The position numbers and the translations under genes were made by a program. Shown here in pieces: positions 26,178-34,195 of a DNA stretch of 54,255 nucleotides (position 1 is the stretch's first letter; each line of letters starts with the position of its first letter). Under the pieces are notes generated by a model, which was given only the letters and a program-made list of their open reading frames with translations, was not told the origin of the DNA and ran no database searches. Source of the DNA: Clostridia bacterium (GTDB taxonomy: Bacteria; Bacillota; Clostridia; UMGS1810). The stretch is from contig JAFQBA010000075.1 in the NCBI GenBank assembly GCA_017416845.1, forward strand, positions 1 through 54,255. Reading direction: 5' to 3'.

Positions 26178-27581
26178 TTATTCTTCGATGGGGTCATATT
26201 CAAGTTCCGGAATATATTTACAGAACTCTTCAAGCTCCCATGTATAGTCATCGATAATTTCGGACATATGGTGAATGTAGGGTCCGTTGATAAGTTTTTT
26301 CTCTACCTTTGAAAGATCATTGAATTCTGCCCACATATATGTACCGAAGGTATAGGGTCCGTCGGTGGTTTTAAACTTACCGCCAAGGAGAGTGTATTTA
26401 CCCTCATCCCCCTGAAATCTTGAAATTGTGTATGTTCCGTCTTTGGCTTTGAAGGAAGGTTTTCCGTTGAAAATTTTAGCTTCACTGTCACAAGCCTTGC
26501 ATGAAAGTGCAAAGGGTCCGCAGTGCCAAAGGAGTTCGGCATTTTTGTTTTCGGGATGTCTTACCGTGAACTCACCGAAAAGAGGAACCCTCTTTCCTCG
26601 TGCGGCTGAAAGAAGAAGTGCATTTGTAACTGCACCGTGAACGTCGCTTTCACATACAACGGGGTAGCCCTGATCGGCAAGAATACTCATTGCAAGACAA
26701 GGATTAACACCAAAGGTTGCAGGAAGAGCCGACCAGCATTCTGTTGAAAGAATGTCTGCACCTGTTTCTTCAAAGATTTCTTTATATACATATACGAAGC
26801 AAAGGAGCTTTGTGAGCGATTCGTCATCAAACGTTCCCACATTATATTTCTCTTTGAGTTCGGCAAGGTCTTTTTCAAGATCAGCCTTATGAGCTTCCAT
26901 AGCAGCATCAAATTTTCTTTCAAAACTCAGCAAATTAACATTATTTAAATTAAACCCGAATTTTTCTGTCATTTCAAGCTCATTGTACATTACACTTTTA
27001 AATGGTGTGAGACGGGTTCCCACCTGAGTTATTGCAAGCTTTTTAAAATTTTTAACCATTGTTGCAACAGAAAGGAATTTTTTGAAGCCGTCAGCAAAAA
27101 CAGGACTTTCAACCGGGCAGTTTTCTATGTATGAAAATGGCACCTTATAGCGACGAAGCTGTTTGCTTATTGCAAAAAGACCGCACTGACCGTCGGTATA
27201 ACGCATACCGTCTTCATCAAAAATCATATCCTGAGGTCCCCACAAAAGTACGGGAACACCCATGTTTTTGGCAAGTCTGCCGCATGCCTCTTCATTACCG
27301 AAATTGCAGTTGATGATGAAAATTGCGTCAACCTTTTCTGATTTGAGATATTCACAAACCTTTGGGCAATCAGAATTCTTATAGTATACACCAAGGGGAT
27401 TGAGCCACTCCATGTCACAAAAGCTTGTCTGATCGTCTGTGAAATTATCTTTGATATATTTAATTATACCGTCTTTGATTTTACTTGCAATTCTGGGGTC
27501 AAAAATCCCTTTTCTTGTATCAAAATCACCAAGATCACGTACATCTGGTACAAGACCTATTTTTAATTTAAAATCAAGCAT
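26178..27581 (-). CDS. L-fucose/L-arabinose isomerase-family protein
   Basis: A 467-aa cytoplasmic protein of the FucI/AraA fold. The three expected metal/catalytic positions can be seen: Glu in STECWSALP (about 287), Asp in CESDVHGAV (about 313), and His in LLWHCGPF (about 356). The N-terminal part has the Rossmann-like substrate domains (VDAIFIINCNFGNEEA, PVLLWGPQ). Members interconvert aldose and ketose, but many uncharacterised FucI-like proteins act on other sugars. It is shorter than FucI (about 590). RBS AGAGGTGA. It is first in an operon with nagA-like and nagB-like genes and diverges from an RpiR regulator, so the aldose it handles may be the amino or deoxy sugar of that pathway. Confidence 0.8.
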   Translation of the reverse strand: MLDFKLKIGLVPDVRDLGDFDTRKGIFDPRIASKIKDGIIKYIKDNFTDDQTSFCDMEWLNPLGVYYKNSDCPKVCEYLKSEKVDAIFIINCNFGNEEACGRLAKNMGVPVLLWGPQDMIFDEDGMRYTDGQCGLFAISKQLRRYKVPFSYIENCPVESPVFADGFKKFLSVATMVKNFKKLAITQVGTRLTPFKSVMYNELEMTEKFGFNLNNVNLLSFERKFDAAMEAHKADLEKDLAELKEKYNVGTFDDESLTKLLCFVYVYKEIFEETGADILSTECWSALPATFGVNPCLAMSILADQGYPVVCESDVHGAVTNALLLSAARGKRVPLFGEFTVRHPENKNAELLWHCGPFALSCKACDSEAKIFNGKPSFKAKDGTYTISRFQGDEGKYTLLGGKFKTTDGPYTFGTYMWAEFNDLSKVEKKLINGPYIHHMSEIIDDYTWELEEFCKYIPELEYDPIEE

Positions 27582-27631
27582 GTAATCACCTCTAAAATTA
27601 TTTTCGCATATTCAGTTTTTTTCTTTCGGAA

Positions 27632-27660
27632 ATTATATCATAAAATGAAAATTTTTTCAA
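27632..27660 (-). promoter_or_regulatory. Promoter of the isomerase/nagA/nagB-like operon
   Basis: TTGAAA (27655-27660), 17-base spacer, TATAAT (27632-27637) on the minus strand, about 50 bases upstream of the isomerase start. Confidence 0.7.
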
Positions 27661-27686
27661 TAGCAAATTAAATATTAATAAAAAAT

Positions 27687-27699
27687 TAATCAATGATTA
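27687..27699. promoter_or_regulatory. Candidate RpiR operator palindrome
   Basis: TAATCA-A-TGATTA, a perfect 6-bp inverted repeat about centrally placed between the divergent promoters at 27632-27660 and 27733-27761. RpiR proteins bind such dyads upstream of sugar operons. AT-rich context makes this tentative. Confidence 0.4.
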
Positions 27700-27732
27700 G
27701 TTTTAAATCAAACTTCGTTTTTAAATTGAAAT

Positions 27733-27761
27733 TTGACAAATGCACCGGAATGCTATATAAT
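27733..27761 (+). promoter_or_regulatory. Consensus promoter of the RpiR gene
   Basis: Perfect TTGACA (27733-27738), 17-base spacer and perfect TATAAT (27756-27761), 33 bases before the start codon. Confidence 0.8.
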
Positions 27762-27794
27762 TATATAAGAAAATAAAGTGCAGAGGTTAAAAGG

Positions 27795-28631
27795 ATGAAT
27801 AAAACTTCGTTAAACATTAAAATATTATATAACGAAATGGGAAAGGCAGAAAAACAAATAGCAGATTGGATAGAACAAAACCCGGGAAAAATAATTTCAC
27901 TTTCTATTGTTGAGCTGGCAGAGCTTTGCAAATGCAGTGAAGCAACCATTGTTCGTTTTTCCAAAAGGCTTGGTCTGAGCGGATATCAGGAACTTAAGAT
28001 TTCATTGGCTTCTGAAAGCGGAAATAATACAGTTAATACAAGCATCAATCAAAACGACAGTGCATATGAAATGTACGAAAAGGTGTGCAATGATATATAT
28101 TGTTCACTTGAAAAAACAAAAAAATCACTCAAGAGCAGTGAACTAACCACTGCAGCAGATAAAATTTGCAATGCAAACAAAATTGTTATTTTTGGCTTGG
28201 GGAACTCAGCCTCCATAGCTCTTGATGCTGCTCACAAGCTAATCCGTGCCGGACTTAACGCAACAGCATACTCAGATAATCACATGCAGGTTATTGCAGC
28301 TTCACATCTTGACAAAAACGATGTTGCTATTGCGATTTCTCATTCGGGGTCCTCCAAAGATATCGTCGATGCGTTAAAAATTGCCAAAGAACACGGAGCA
28401 GTGACCATTACTATTACCAATCACGGTAAATCACCAATATTAAGATGCAGTGATATTGTTTTATCAACTTCGGCTGACGAAACAGAATATAACATTTTGG
28501 CTCTCAACTCACGAATTGTACAGCTCGCAATTATTGATGCAATTTATTTTTATGTTGTATATAACCGTTCATCAGAGGCGCTTGAATCAATAAAAGAAAC
28601 CGAGCTTTCGCTTATGAGTAAAAAATATTAA
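27795..28631 (+). CDS. RpiR-family regulator (HTH plus SIS domain)
   Basis: A 278-aa regulator. The N-terminal HTH_6 domain (about 1-75) contains LSIVELAELCKCSEATIVRF and KRLGLSGYQELKI. A SIS phosphosugar-binding domain (about 110-245) contains KIVIFGLGNSASIALDA, VAIAISHSGSSKDIVDALKI and TITNHGKSPI. SIS domains sense sugar phosphates, often amino-sugar phosphates for regulators next to nagA/nagB, which fits the divergent operon. AGAGGT lies seven bases before ATG. A gene for a small membrane protein follows 20 bases later. Either activator or repressor action is possible. Confidence 0.9.
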   Translation: MNKTSLNIKILYNEMGKAEKQIADWIEQNPGKIISLSIVELAELCKCSEATIVRFSKRLGLSGYQELKISLASESGNNTVNTSINQNDSAYEMYEKVCNDIYCSLEKTKKSLKSSELTTAADKICNANKIVIFGLGNSASIALDAAHKLIRAGLNATAYSDNHMQVIAASHLDKNDVAIAISHSGSSKDIVDALKIAKEHGAVTITITNHGKSPILRCSDIVLSTSADETEYNILALNSRIVQLAIIDAIYFYVVYNRSSEALESIKETELSLMSKKY

Positions 28632-28651
28632 TATAAAAAGGATTGAGTAAT

Positions 28652-29194
28652 ATGGCTTCAAAAAAAAGAAAAGATAACAATTGGAAAAATGACACTCTTC
28701 CGCTTAATGCAATACGAACAGCCGCCCGAGGCGGAAAGAATTCCGAAAACACAAAAGATATTGGTGTATTCGACGACAATGAAGCTTCCAACACAAAATT
28801 TATAATAATATTTACAATTATAATAACAATAATAGTTGTCCTTTTAGGAATTGTCATTTATGTAGCTTCAAACAGTCCGGAAAAAGACAGTGTCAATTCC
28901 GAAAACAGCGGTACCGATACTTTGGATATAGACAACTCCAATGACAAATCAGATATCACCGATGAACCGGATCAAAACAACAATATTATTAATGAAGATA
29001 ATAATTCTGATGATATTGATGAGCCAATCGATGAAACAACAAACACCGGGGATAATTCTGACAACACACATGAACCTTCTGACGACACCCCAACAGAGCC
29101 AACGTCAAATCAGGAGGATTCCGATTCGAAAGCAGAAACAGATACTCCCGAACAACCTTTGACAAACGATACGGCAAGCGGTTCGGAAGCATAA
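28652..29194 (+). CDS. Small single-pass membrane protein with acidic disordered tail
   Basis: A 180-aa protein of no family I recognise. The N-terminal about 45 residues are basic and cytoplasmic (KKRKDNNWKND, TAARGGK). One hydrophobic helix follows (about 49-72; FIIIFTIIITIIVVLLGIVI). The remaining about 105 residues are low-complexity, very rich in Asp, Glu, Asn, Ser, Thr and Pro, presumably extracytoplasmic and unstructured. The ATG at 28652 is chosen because AAAGGA is about ten bases upstream; a TTG at 28643 is too close. It is 20 bases downstream of the RpiR gene and ends just before a strong terminator. The topology resembles small wall or division-associated proteins, but no function can be claimed. 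Confidence 0.65.
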   Translation: MASKKRKDNNWKNDTLPLNAIRTAARGGKNSENTKDIGVFDDNEASNTKFIIIFTIIITIIVVLLGIVIYVASNSPEKDSVNSENSGTDTLDIDNSNDKSDITDEPDQNNNIINEDNNSDDIDEPIDETTNTGDNSDNTHEPSDDTPTEPTSNQEDSDSKAETDTPEQPLTNDTASGSEA

Positions 29195-29220
29195 TTGGTT
29201 TTTGTGTTATCAAGTAAACA

Positions 29221-29257
29221 AAATACCGGAAATCAAATGATTTCCGGTATTTTTATG
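29221..29257. terminator. Bidirectional terminator between convergent genes
   Basis: Perfect 15-bp dyad AAATACCGGAAATCA / TGATTTCCGGTATTT followed by T residues on the plus strand and preceded by A residues. It serves both the small membrane protein gene and tsf. Confidence 0.8.
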
Positions 29258-29290
29258 GTTTGGTTTAATACGAATTTTATTTTGGTTTAA

Positions 29291-30169
29291 TTATTTGATC
29301 ATGCTTGCAACTTCATCTGCAAAGTTGTCTTCTTTCTTTTCAAGACCTTCGCCTTTTTCAAATCTTACATAATCTACGAGTTTAACACCCTTTGATTCAA
29401 GATATTTTTCTACTTTGAAGTCGGGGTTTACGCAGAATTCCTGCTGGAGTAAGCAGTTCTGTTCAAAGAACTTACCGATTTTACCGCCAACCATCTTTTC
29501 AATAATAGCATCGGGTTTTGAAGCATTCTTGGGATCTTCTTTGATTTGTGCAATGATGATTGCTTTTTCTTTTTCAACGTCTGCTTCAGGAACGCAATCT
29601 TTTGAAACATAGAGAGGGTTGATAGCAGCGATGTGCATAGCAACTTCCTTAGCAGCATTTGTATCTTCACCTTCGATAAGCGTAAGAACGCCGATTTTAC
29701 CGCCGCCATGTACATAAGAAGCAACCTTGCCTTCATATCTTGCAAATCTTCTGATTTTCATGTTTTCACCGATTGTAAGGATTTTGTCCTGAAGAGCAGC
29801 TTCAACAGTCATAGCATCGTCATACTTCATTGTCATGAAGTTTTCAACATCAGCAGGATTTGATTCTGCAACGATTTTAGCAAGCTGAGTAACAAATGCC
29901 TGGAAATCAGCATTTTTAGCAACAAAGTCTGTTTCGGAATTAACTTCAATGATTGAACCTACGGTTGCATCATCATTAACATATGTTAAAACAATACCTT
30001 CTGCAGCAATTCTGCCTGCCTTCTTTGTAGCGGCAGCGAGACCTTTTTCTCTTAAAAATTCTATAGCTTTTTCCATATCGCCGTCTGATTCTGTGAGTGC
30101 TTTTTTGCAATCCATCATTCCACAGCCGGTTCTTTCTCTGAGTTCTTTTACATCTTTAGCTGTAAACAT
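29291..30169 (-). CDS. tsf: Translation elongation factor Ts
   Basis: A 292-aa EF-Ts, the nucleotide exchange factor that reloads EF-Tu with GTP. The N-terminal UBA-like helix bundle carries VKELRERTGCGMMDCKKAL (residues about 6-24; Cys replaces the usual Ala). The second signature is GSIIEVNSETDFVAKN (about 73-88), and two core alpha/beta domains follow. The start at 30169 (MFTAKDVKE) matches the family and is nine bases from GGGAGG; the ATG at 30175 is only three bases away. It follows rpsB by 33 bases, the standard rpsB-tsf operon, and ends at a strong terminator. Confidence 0.97.
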   Translation of the reverse strand: MFTAKDVKELRERTGCGMMDCKKALTESDGDMEKAIEFLREKGLAAATKKAGRIAAEGIVLTYVNDDATVGSIIEVNSETDFVAKNADFQAFVTQLAKIVAESNPADVENFMTMKYDDAMTVEAALQDKILTIGENMKIRRFARYEGKVASYVHGGGKIGVLTLIEGEDTNAAKEVAMHIAAINPLYVSKDCVPEADVEKEKAIIIAQIKEDPKNASKPDAIIEKMVGGKIGKFFEQNCLLQQEFCVNPDFKVEKYLESKGVKLVDYVRFEKGEGLEKKEDNFADEVASMIK

Positions 30170-30202
30170 TAACATTTACCTCCCGAAAAAATTTTATTAT
30201 GA

Positions 30203-30943
30203 TTATTCTTCTGTCTGAGCTTCTTCAGCAACTTCTGCCTCAACAGCTTCAACAGCATCTTCACCCTGTCTTCCTTCGATAATAGCATTAGCCATTGTGG
30301 AAGCAATAAGTTTTACTGCTCTGATAGCATCATCATTACCGGGAATTACATAATCAACATCATCGGGATCACAGTTTGTATCAACAATAGCAACAACAGG
30401 AATACCGAGCTTCTTAGCTTCTGCAACTGCAATCTTTTCTTTTCTCGGGTCTACAACAAACATAGCTCCGGGAAGCTTTTTCATGTCTTTTATACCGCCA
30501 AGGTATTTTTCAAGTTTTTCACATTCGAGTTTGAGTTTTACAACTTCTTTTTTGGGAAGAAGATCATATGTGCCGTCTTCTTCCATCTTTTTGAGCTGGT
30601 TGAGTCTGGCAATTCTTTTCTGAATTGTTTTAAAGTTTGTAAGCATACCGCCGAGCCATCTTGCATTTACAAAATACATTCCAACTCTTTCTGCTTCTTC
30701 TTTAATGGAATCCTGTGCCTGTTTCTTGGTTCCTACAAAGAGGATTTCCTGACCGGATTCTGCAACTTCTTTGATGAAATCATAAGCTTCAACAATCTTC
30801 TTCACTGTTTTCTGAAGATTGATGATATAGATTCCATTTCTTTCTGTGTAGATGTATTCCGCCATTTTGGGGTTCCATCTTCTGGTCTGATGTCCAAAGT
30901 GAACACCTGCTTCTAAAAGCTGTTTCATTGAAATAACTGACAT
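30203..30943 (-). CDS. rpsB: 30S ribosomal protein S2
   Basis: A 246-aa S2. The sequence has the family hallmarks: [19 protein letters not shown] near the N terminus, the coiled-coil insertion with about 100-150 [15 protein letters not shown], and [20 protein letters not shown] near the C terminus. The short acidic Ala/Glu tail is usual in Firmicutes. RBS TGGAGGTGA precedes ATG. It heads the rpsB-tsf operon, with a roughly 120-base leader after its promoter. Confidence 0.98.
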   Translation of the reverse strand: MSVISMKQLLEAGVHFGHQTRRWNPKMAEYIYTERNGIYIINLQKTVKKIVEAYDFIKEVAESGQEILFVGTKKQAQDSIKEEAERVGMYFVNARWLGGMLTNFKTIQKRIARLNQLKKMEEDGTYDLLPKKEVVKLKLECEKLEKYLGGIKDMKKLPGAMFVVDPRKEKIAVAEAKKLGIPVVAIVDTNCDPDDVDYVIPGNDDAIRAVKLIASTMANAIIEGRQGEDAVEAVEAEVAEEAQTEE

Positions 30944-31068
30944 ATTAATTCACCTCCAAATTTTTTTACCCGCCATATACGTCAACTGAAGCCGGGGCAA
31001 CAAAAACTATGTCGGATTTTTATTGCAATTCCGATTTCATCAGCATATGTGTGTATTTACCGCATAAT

Positions 31069-31097
31069 ATTTTAGCACAAAGCCCGGAAAAAATCAA
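31069..31097 (-). promoter_or_regulatory. Promoter of rpsB-tsf
   Basis: TTGATT (31092-31097), 17-base spacer and TAAAAT (31069-31074) on the minus strand. The transcript would start near 31062, giving about 120 bases of leader (30944-31062). Ribosomal-protein leaders often carry autoregulatory structures, but I could not identify a known one. Confidence 0.6.
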
Positions 31098-31190
31098 GAA
31101 AAAAAATTAAAACAATCACCAAAAAATGTAACAAAGCTTTTTGAATAAAATTCCCAATACTGATTATTTTATACAAATTTTCAAAAACGC

Positions 31191-31219
31191 TTGACAAAAG
31201 TGATTTTTGCTGATATACT
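31191..31219 (+). promoter_or_regulatory. Promoter of tRNA-Gly
   Basis: Perfect TTGACA (31191-31196), 17-base spacer and TATACT (31214-31219), about 20 bases before the tRNA. Confidence 0.8.
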
Positions 31220-31239
31220 TTATAACGTACTTAAAATTT

Positions 31240-31311
31240 GCGGGAGTGGCTCAGTGGTAGAGCGTCACCTTGCCAAGGTGAACGTCGCGAGTTCGAATCT
31301 CGTCTTCCGCT
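31240..31311 (+). tRNA. tRNA-Gly (anticodon GCC)
   Basis: The 72-base sequence folds into a full cloverleaf. Acceptor GCGGGAG pairs with CTTCCGC (one G-T), the D stem is GCTC/GAGC with loop AGTGGTA, the anticodon stem TCACC/GGTGA encloses TT-GCC-AA, and the T arm is GCGAG-TTCGAAT-CTCGT. The discriminator base is T and CCA is not encoded. It has its own promoter and a terminator 8 bases after it. Confidence 0.96.
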
Positions 31312-31318
31312 TGTTAGA

Positions 31319-31345
31319 AACGCACACTGAAGTGTGCGTTTTTTA
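31319..31345 (+). terminator. Terminator after tRNA-Gly
   Basis: AACGCACACT-ga-AGTGTGCGTT stem followed by TTTT. It lies between the tRNA and the next start codon. Confidence 0.8.
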
Positions 31346-31381
31346 TTTTTACTACATAGAATTATGGAGAGTAATCCCAAA

Positions 31382-32104
31382 ATGAAAAGAATACTCAGCC
31401 TGCTGCGAAAAACCATAAATAAATATGATATGATAAAAACTGATGACACAATCGCAATAGCTGTGTCCGGCGGAAAAGACAGTATGGTATTGCTTGAGGC
31501 TATGTACAGATATCAAAAGTTTTCACCTATACATTTTGAAATTGGTGTAATATATATTGATATAGGATTTGAAGATAACAACTGTTCCGTAATTGAAAAT
31601 ATATGCAAAAATTATTCAATACCTTTCGTATGTGAAAATACATTTATAAAGCATGTTGTATTTGATGTTGACACAGTAAAGAATCCTTGTTCTCTTTGCT
31701 CAAGAATGAGAAGAGCCGCGCTGTGTGATACAGCAAAACGATACGGATATAACAAGATTGCTCTCGGACATAACAGAGACGATGCAAACGAAACTCTCAT
31801 GCTCAATCTTCTTCGCAATGCAAAAATAGAATGTTTCGAACCTAAAACCACATATGATGATGTCGGAATAACAATTATCAGACCTCTTGTTGCGACTCCT
31901 GAACATGAAATATACTCTTGTGCAAGGCGTTTAAATCTTCCGATATGTCAAAAAAATTGTCCGGCTGACGGTAACACCGACAGAGAAAGAATCAAACAAC
32001 TTATACACAGCATTTCAAATGAAATACCGGACGTTAAAAAAAATATTTTTTCTGCAATACAAAAGCTGTCAGAATTTTCGTCAAAAGAAAAGAGAGAAGA
32101 ATAA
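31382..32104 (+). CDS. TtcA-like tRNA 2-thiocytidine synthetase (PP-loop ATPase)
   Basis: A 240-aa adenine nucleotide alpha hydrolase-type protein. The PP-loop AVSGGKDSMVLLEA is at about residues 28-41. The TtcA-type CSLCSRMRRAAL (CxxC) is near 106, ALGHNRDDANETLMLNLL follows, and a third cysteine cluster CQKNCPADG lies near 195. TtcA places sulfur on C32 of certain tRNAs using an iron-sulfur cluster bound by these Cys; related groups modify other bases, so the exact target is inferred. Two ATGs (31364, 31382) are possible; the second has GGAG 12 bases upstream. Its stop overlaps the tadA start by one base (TAATG), so the two tRNA-modification genes are translationally coupled. No promoter is obvious; it may be read through from the tRNA. 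Confidence 0.82.
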   Translation: MKRILSLLRKTINKYDMIKTDDTIAIAVSGGKDSMVLLEAMYRYQKFSPIHFEIGVIYIDIGFEDNNCSVIENICKNYSIPFVCENTFIKHVVFDVDTVKNPCSLCSRMRRAALCDTAKRYGYNKIALGHNRDDANETLMLNLLRNAKIECFEPKTTYDDVGITIIRPLVATPEHEIYSCARRLNLPICQKNCPADGNTDRERIKQLIHSISNEIPDVKKNIFSAIQKLSEFSSKEKREE

Positions 32105-32535
32105 TGAATTATATGAAAGAAGCTCTTCGTGAGGCCGGTTCAGCTTTATCAAAAAACGAAATACCCATAGGAGCGGTGATCGTAAAAAACGGAGAAATTA
32201 TTTCCCGTTCGCACAATATGTGTGAAGAAAAAAAGAATCCCCTGCTCCATGCCGAAATAAATGCTATATCGGATGCATGCAGAATACTTAATTCCAAATA
32301 TCTTGACGATTGTGAACTTTATGTCACTGTAGAACCCTGTCCTATGTGCGCCACAGCCATAGGTCTGGCAAAAATCAAACGAATATACGTTGGATGCGAA
32401 GAACCCAAAACCGGTGCCCTTGGTTCGGTTATAAATATTGAGGATCACATGCCATGGCATAACGAAGTCTATTTCGGATTTTGCGAAGACGAATGCAAAG
32501 GACTTATAAAAAGCTTTTTCAAAGATAAAAGATAA
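32104..32535 (+). CDS. tadA: tRNA adenosine(34) deaminase
   Basis: A 143-aa zinc deaminase. The zinc ligands and catalytic Glu are in HAEINAI (about 53-59) and PCPMCATAI (about 81-89). The N-terminal helix MKEALREAG and the EIPIGAVIV strand are typical of TadA rather than cytosine deaminase. TadA converts A34 to inosine in tRNA-Arg(ACG). It overlaps the TtcA-like gene by one base and is followed by a terminator. Confidence 0.92.
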   Translation: MNYMKEALREAGSALSKNEIPIGAVIVKNGEIISRSHNMCEEKKNPLLHAEINAISDACRILNSKYLDDCELYVTVEPCPMCATAIGLAKIKRIYVGCEEPKTGALGSVINIEDHMPWHNEVYFGFCEDECKGLIKSFFKDKR

Positions 32536-32538
32536 ATT

Positions 32539-32568
32539 GGTTGTCTGTATATTTCAGGCAACCTTTTT
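32539..32568 (+). terminator. Terminator after tadA
   Basis: GGTTGtCTG-tatattt-CAGgCAACC stem (one G-T pair) followed by TTTTT (32564-32568). Confidence 0.7.
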
Positions 32569-32600
32569 GTGTATTATTTTAGATTTTCCCAAAAAAACTA

Positions 32601-32629
32601 TTGCATTTTTTGTTACTTTATGCTATAAT
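32601..32629 (+). promoter_or_regulatory. Promoter of the fumarase alpha gene
   Basis: TTGCAT (32601-32606), 17-base spacer and perfect TATAAT (32624-32629), 42 bases before the start codon. Confidence 0.7.
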
Positions 32630-32670
32630 ATTATTAGGAACAAACAAAACATTTATATGAGGTATACAAA

Positions 32671-33516
32671 ATGAAAATTATTCATTCGGATATAATTACA
32701 CAAACAGTAAAAAATATGTGCATAGAAGCCAACTGTAATTTGCCGCAAGATATGAAAACCGCTTTAAATATTGGTTTTAAAAATGAAACTTCACCCATTG
32801 GCAGAGAAATTCTAAATAAAATAGAAGATAATTATAAAATAGCAGAAAAAAAACAAGTTGCTATTTGTCAGGATACAGGAATGGCAGTATTCTTTGTCGA
32901 CATAGGTAACGAAGTTTATATTGAAGGCGAAACAATAACTGATGCAATTAATGAAGGGGTTCGTCAAGGTTATGATGAAGGATTTTTAAGAAAATCTATT
33001 GTAGAAGATCCTTTATTCCGAAAAAACACCAATGATAACACCCCCGCCATCATACACTACACCATTTCAAAAGGTGATAAAGTATCGATTACGATTATTC
33101 CCAAGGGCTTTGGGAGCGAAAATATGAGTGCGATTAAAATGTTTCCACCATCAGCCGGAATTGAAGGCATAAAAGAATTTGTTATTAACACTGTTGATAA
33201 AGCAGGAAGCAATCCTTGTCCCCCTATAGTCGTCGGAATCGGAATCGGTGGTGATTTTGAAAGTTGTGCCTGCCTTGCAAAAAAAGCACTTGCACGAAGT
33301 GCAACGTCAAAACATCCCAATGAATTTTACGCAGCTCTTGAAGATGAGCTTTTAACCCTGATAAATAAAACAGGTATAGGACCACAGGGCTTTGGCGGAA
33401 AAACTACGGCAATTTCTGTAAATATTGAAACTGCCCCCACACACATTGCAGGAATGCCTTGTGCAATAAATATAAGTTGTCACGCTTCAAGACATCTAAC
33501 CAGAATTATCAATTAA
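32671..33516 (+). CDS. Class I fumarate hydratase / L-tartrate dehydratase alpha subunit
   Basis: A 281-aa Fe-S hydro-lyase alpha subunit. The three cysteines that hold the 4Fe-4S cluster are present: ICQDTGMAVFF (about 70), NPCPPIVVGIGIGG (about 187), and INISCHASRH (about 272). The protein is full length for a separate alpha subunit. In most clostridia the beta subunit gene follows immediately; here hpf follows and no beta gene is in the window. The enzyme hydrates fumarate to malate, or a related hydroxy acid; the family cannot be separated from sequence alone. RBS TGAGGT. Confidence 0.87.
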   Translation: MKIIHSDIITQTVKNMCIEANCNLPQDMKTALNIGFKNETSPIGREILNKIEDNYKIAEKKQVAICQDTGMAVFFVDIGNEVYIEGETITDAINEGVRQGYDEGFLRKSIVEDPLFRKNTNDNTPAIIHYTISKGDKVSITIIPKGFGSENMSAIKMFPPSAGIEGIKEFVINTVDKAGSNPCPPIVVGIGIGGDFESCACLAKKALARSATSKHPNEFYAALEDELLTLINKTGIGPQGFGGKTTAISVNIETAPTHIAGMPCAINISCHASRHLTRIIN

Positions 33517-33600
33517 TATATAACCGCATAAAGTTCTGATGTTTAACATAAGATGACATTTGCGGATTTATATAAAGCATATAAAAAAGGAGCTGATTTT

Positions 33601-34122
33601 ATGAAAATCACAACAACAGGAAGAAAAATTGATGTAACAGAAGGATTGCGCTCTTATACAGAAAGAAAACTATCTAAGCTCGATAAGTTTTTCAATGAAA
33701 ACACTGCTGCACAGGTAACGCTTTCCGTCCAGAAGGATGACCATATTATTGAAGTTACGGTTTATCATGAAGGTATGATTTTCAGAGCTGAAGTCAGAGA
33801 TGCAGATATGTATGCGGCTATTGACAGGGTCGCTGATGTAATTGAAAGACAGATAAGAAAACAAAAAACCAGACTCGAAAAGAAATTCAGAGCCGGAGCC
33901 TTCGAACCAAATGACTTGTATTTTGATATTGAAGAAGAAAAAGAATTTAAAATTGTAAAAACAAAGAAATATGATGCAAAACCCATGAGTGTAGAAGAAG
34001 CAATTCTCCAAATGAATCTTTTGGGACATGAATTTTATATTTTCAACAATGCAGAAACCCTTGACAAAGAAGTTGTTTACAAGAGAAAAGACGGGAACTA
34101 TGGTTTGATTGAGTTAACCTGA
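33601..34122 (+). CDS. hpf: Long-form ribosome hibernation promoting factor
   Basis: A 173-aa HPF. The N-terminal S30AE domain (about 1-100) has MKITTTGRKIDVTEGLRSY and DMYAAIDRVADVIERQIRKQK. A linker leads to the C-terminal dimerisation domain (about 115-173; KPMSVEEAILQMNLLGHEFY, VYKRKDGNYGLIEL). The long form joins 70S ribosomes into 100S dimers in slow growth. The ATG at 33601 is chosen because GGAG is eight bases upstream and it matches the family; the upstream in-frame ATG at 33553 would add 16 residues that look non-homologous. Followed by a strong terminator. Confidence 0.95.
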   Translation: MKITTTGRKIDVTEGLRSYTERKLSKLDKFFNENTAAQVTLSVQKDDHIIEVTVYHEGMIFRAEVRDADMYAAIDRVADVIERQIRKQKTRLEKKFRAGAFEPNDLYFDIEEEKEFKIVKTKKYDAKPMSVEEAILQMNLLGHEFYIFNNAETLDKEVVYKRKDGNYGLIELT

Positions 34123-34132
34123 TGTTTTACAT

Positions 34133-34168
34133 GTGGCTGTCTCGTTTATTATTGAGACAGCCACTTTT
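34133..34168 (+). terminator. Terminator after hpf
   Basis: 11-bp perfect stem GTGGCTGTCTC / GAGACAGCCAC with a 10-base loop, then TTTTAT. Also suited to end the opposing small ORF. Confidence 0.8.
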
Positions 34169-34195
34169 ATATACAATTTGAAAGAGTGCTGAATT

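Noticed and set aside
33553..33600. Upstream in-frame start for hpf
   Set aside because: It would add 16 residues outside the conserved family start, and the RBS clearly serves the ATG at 33601.
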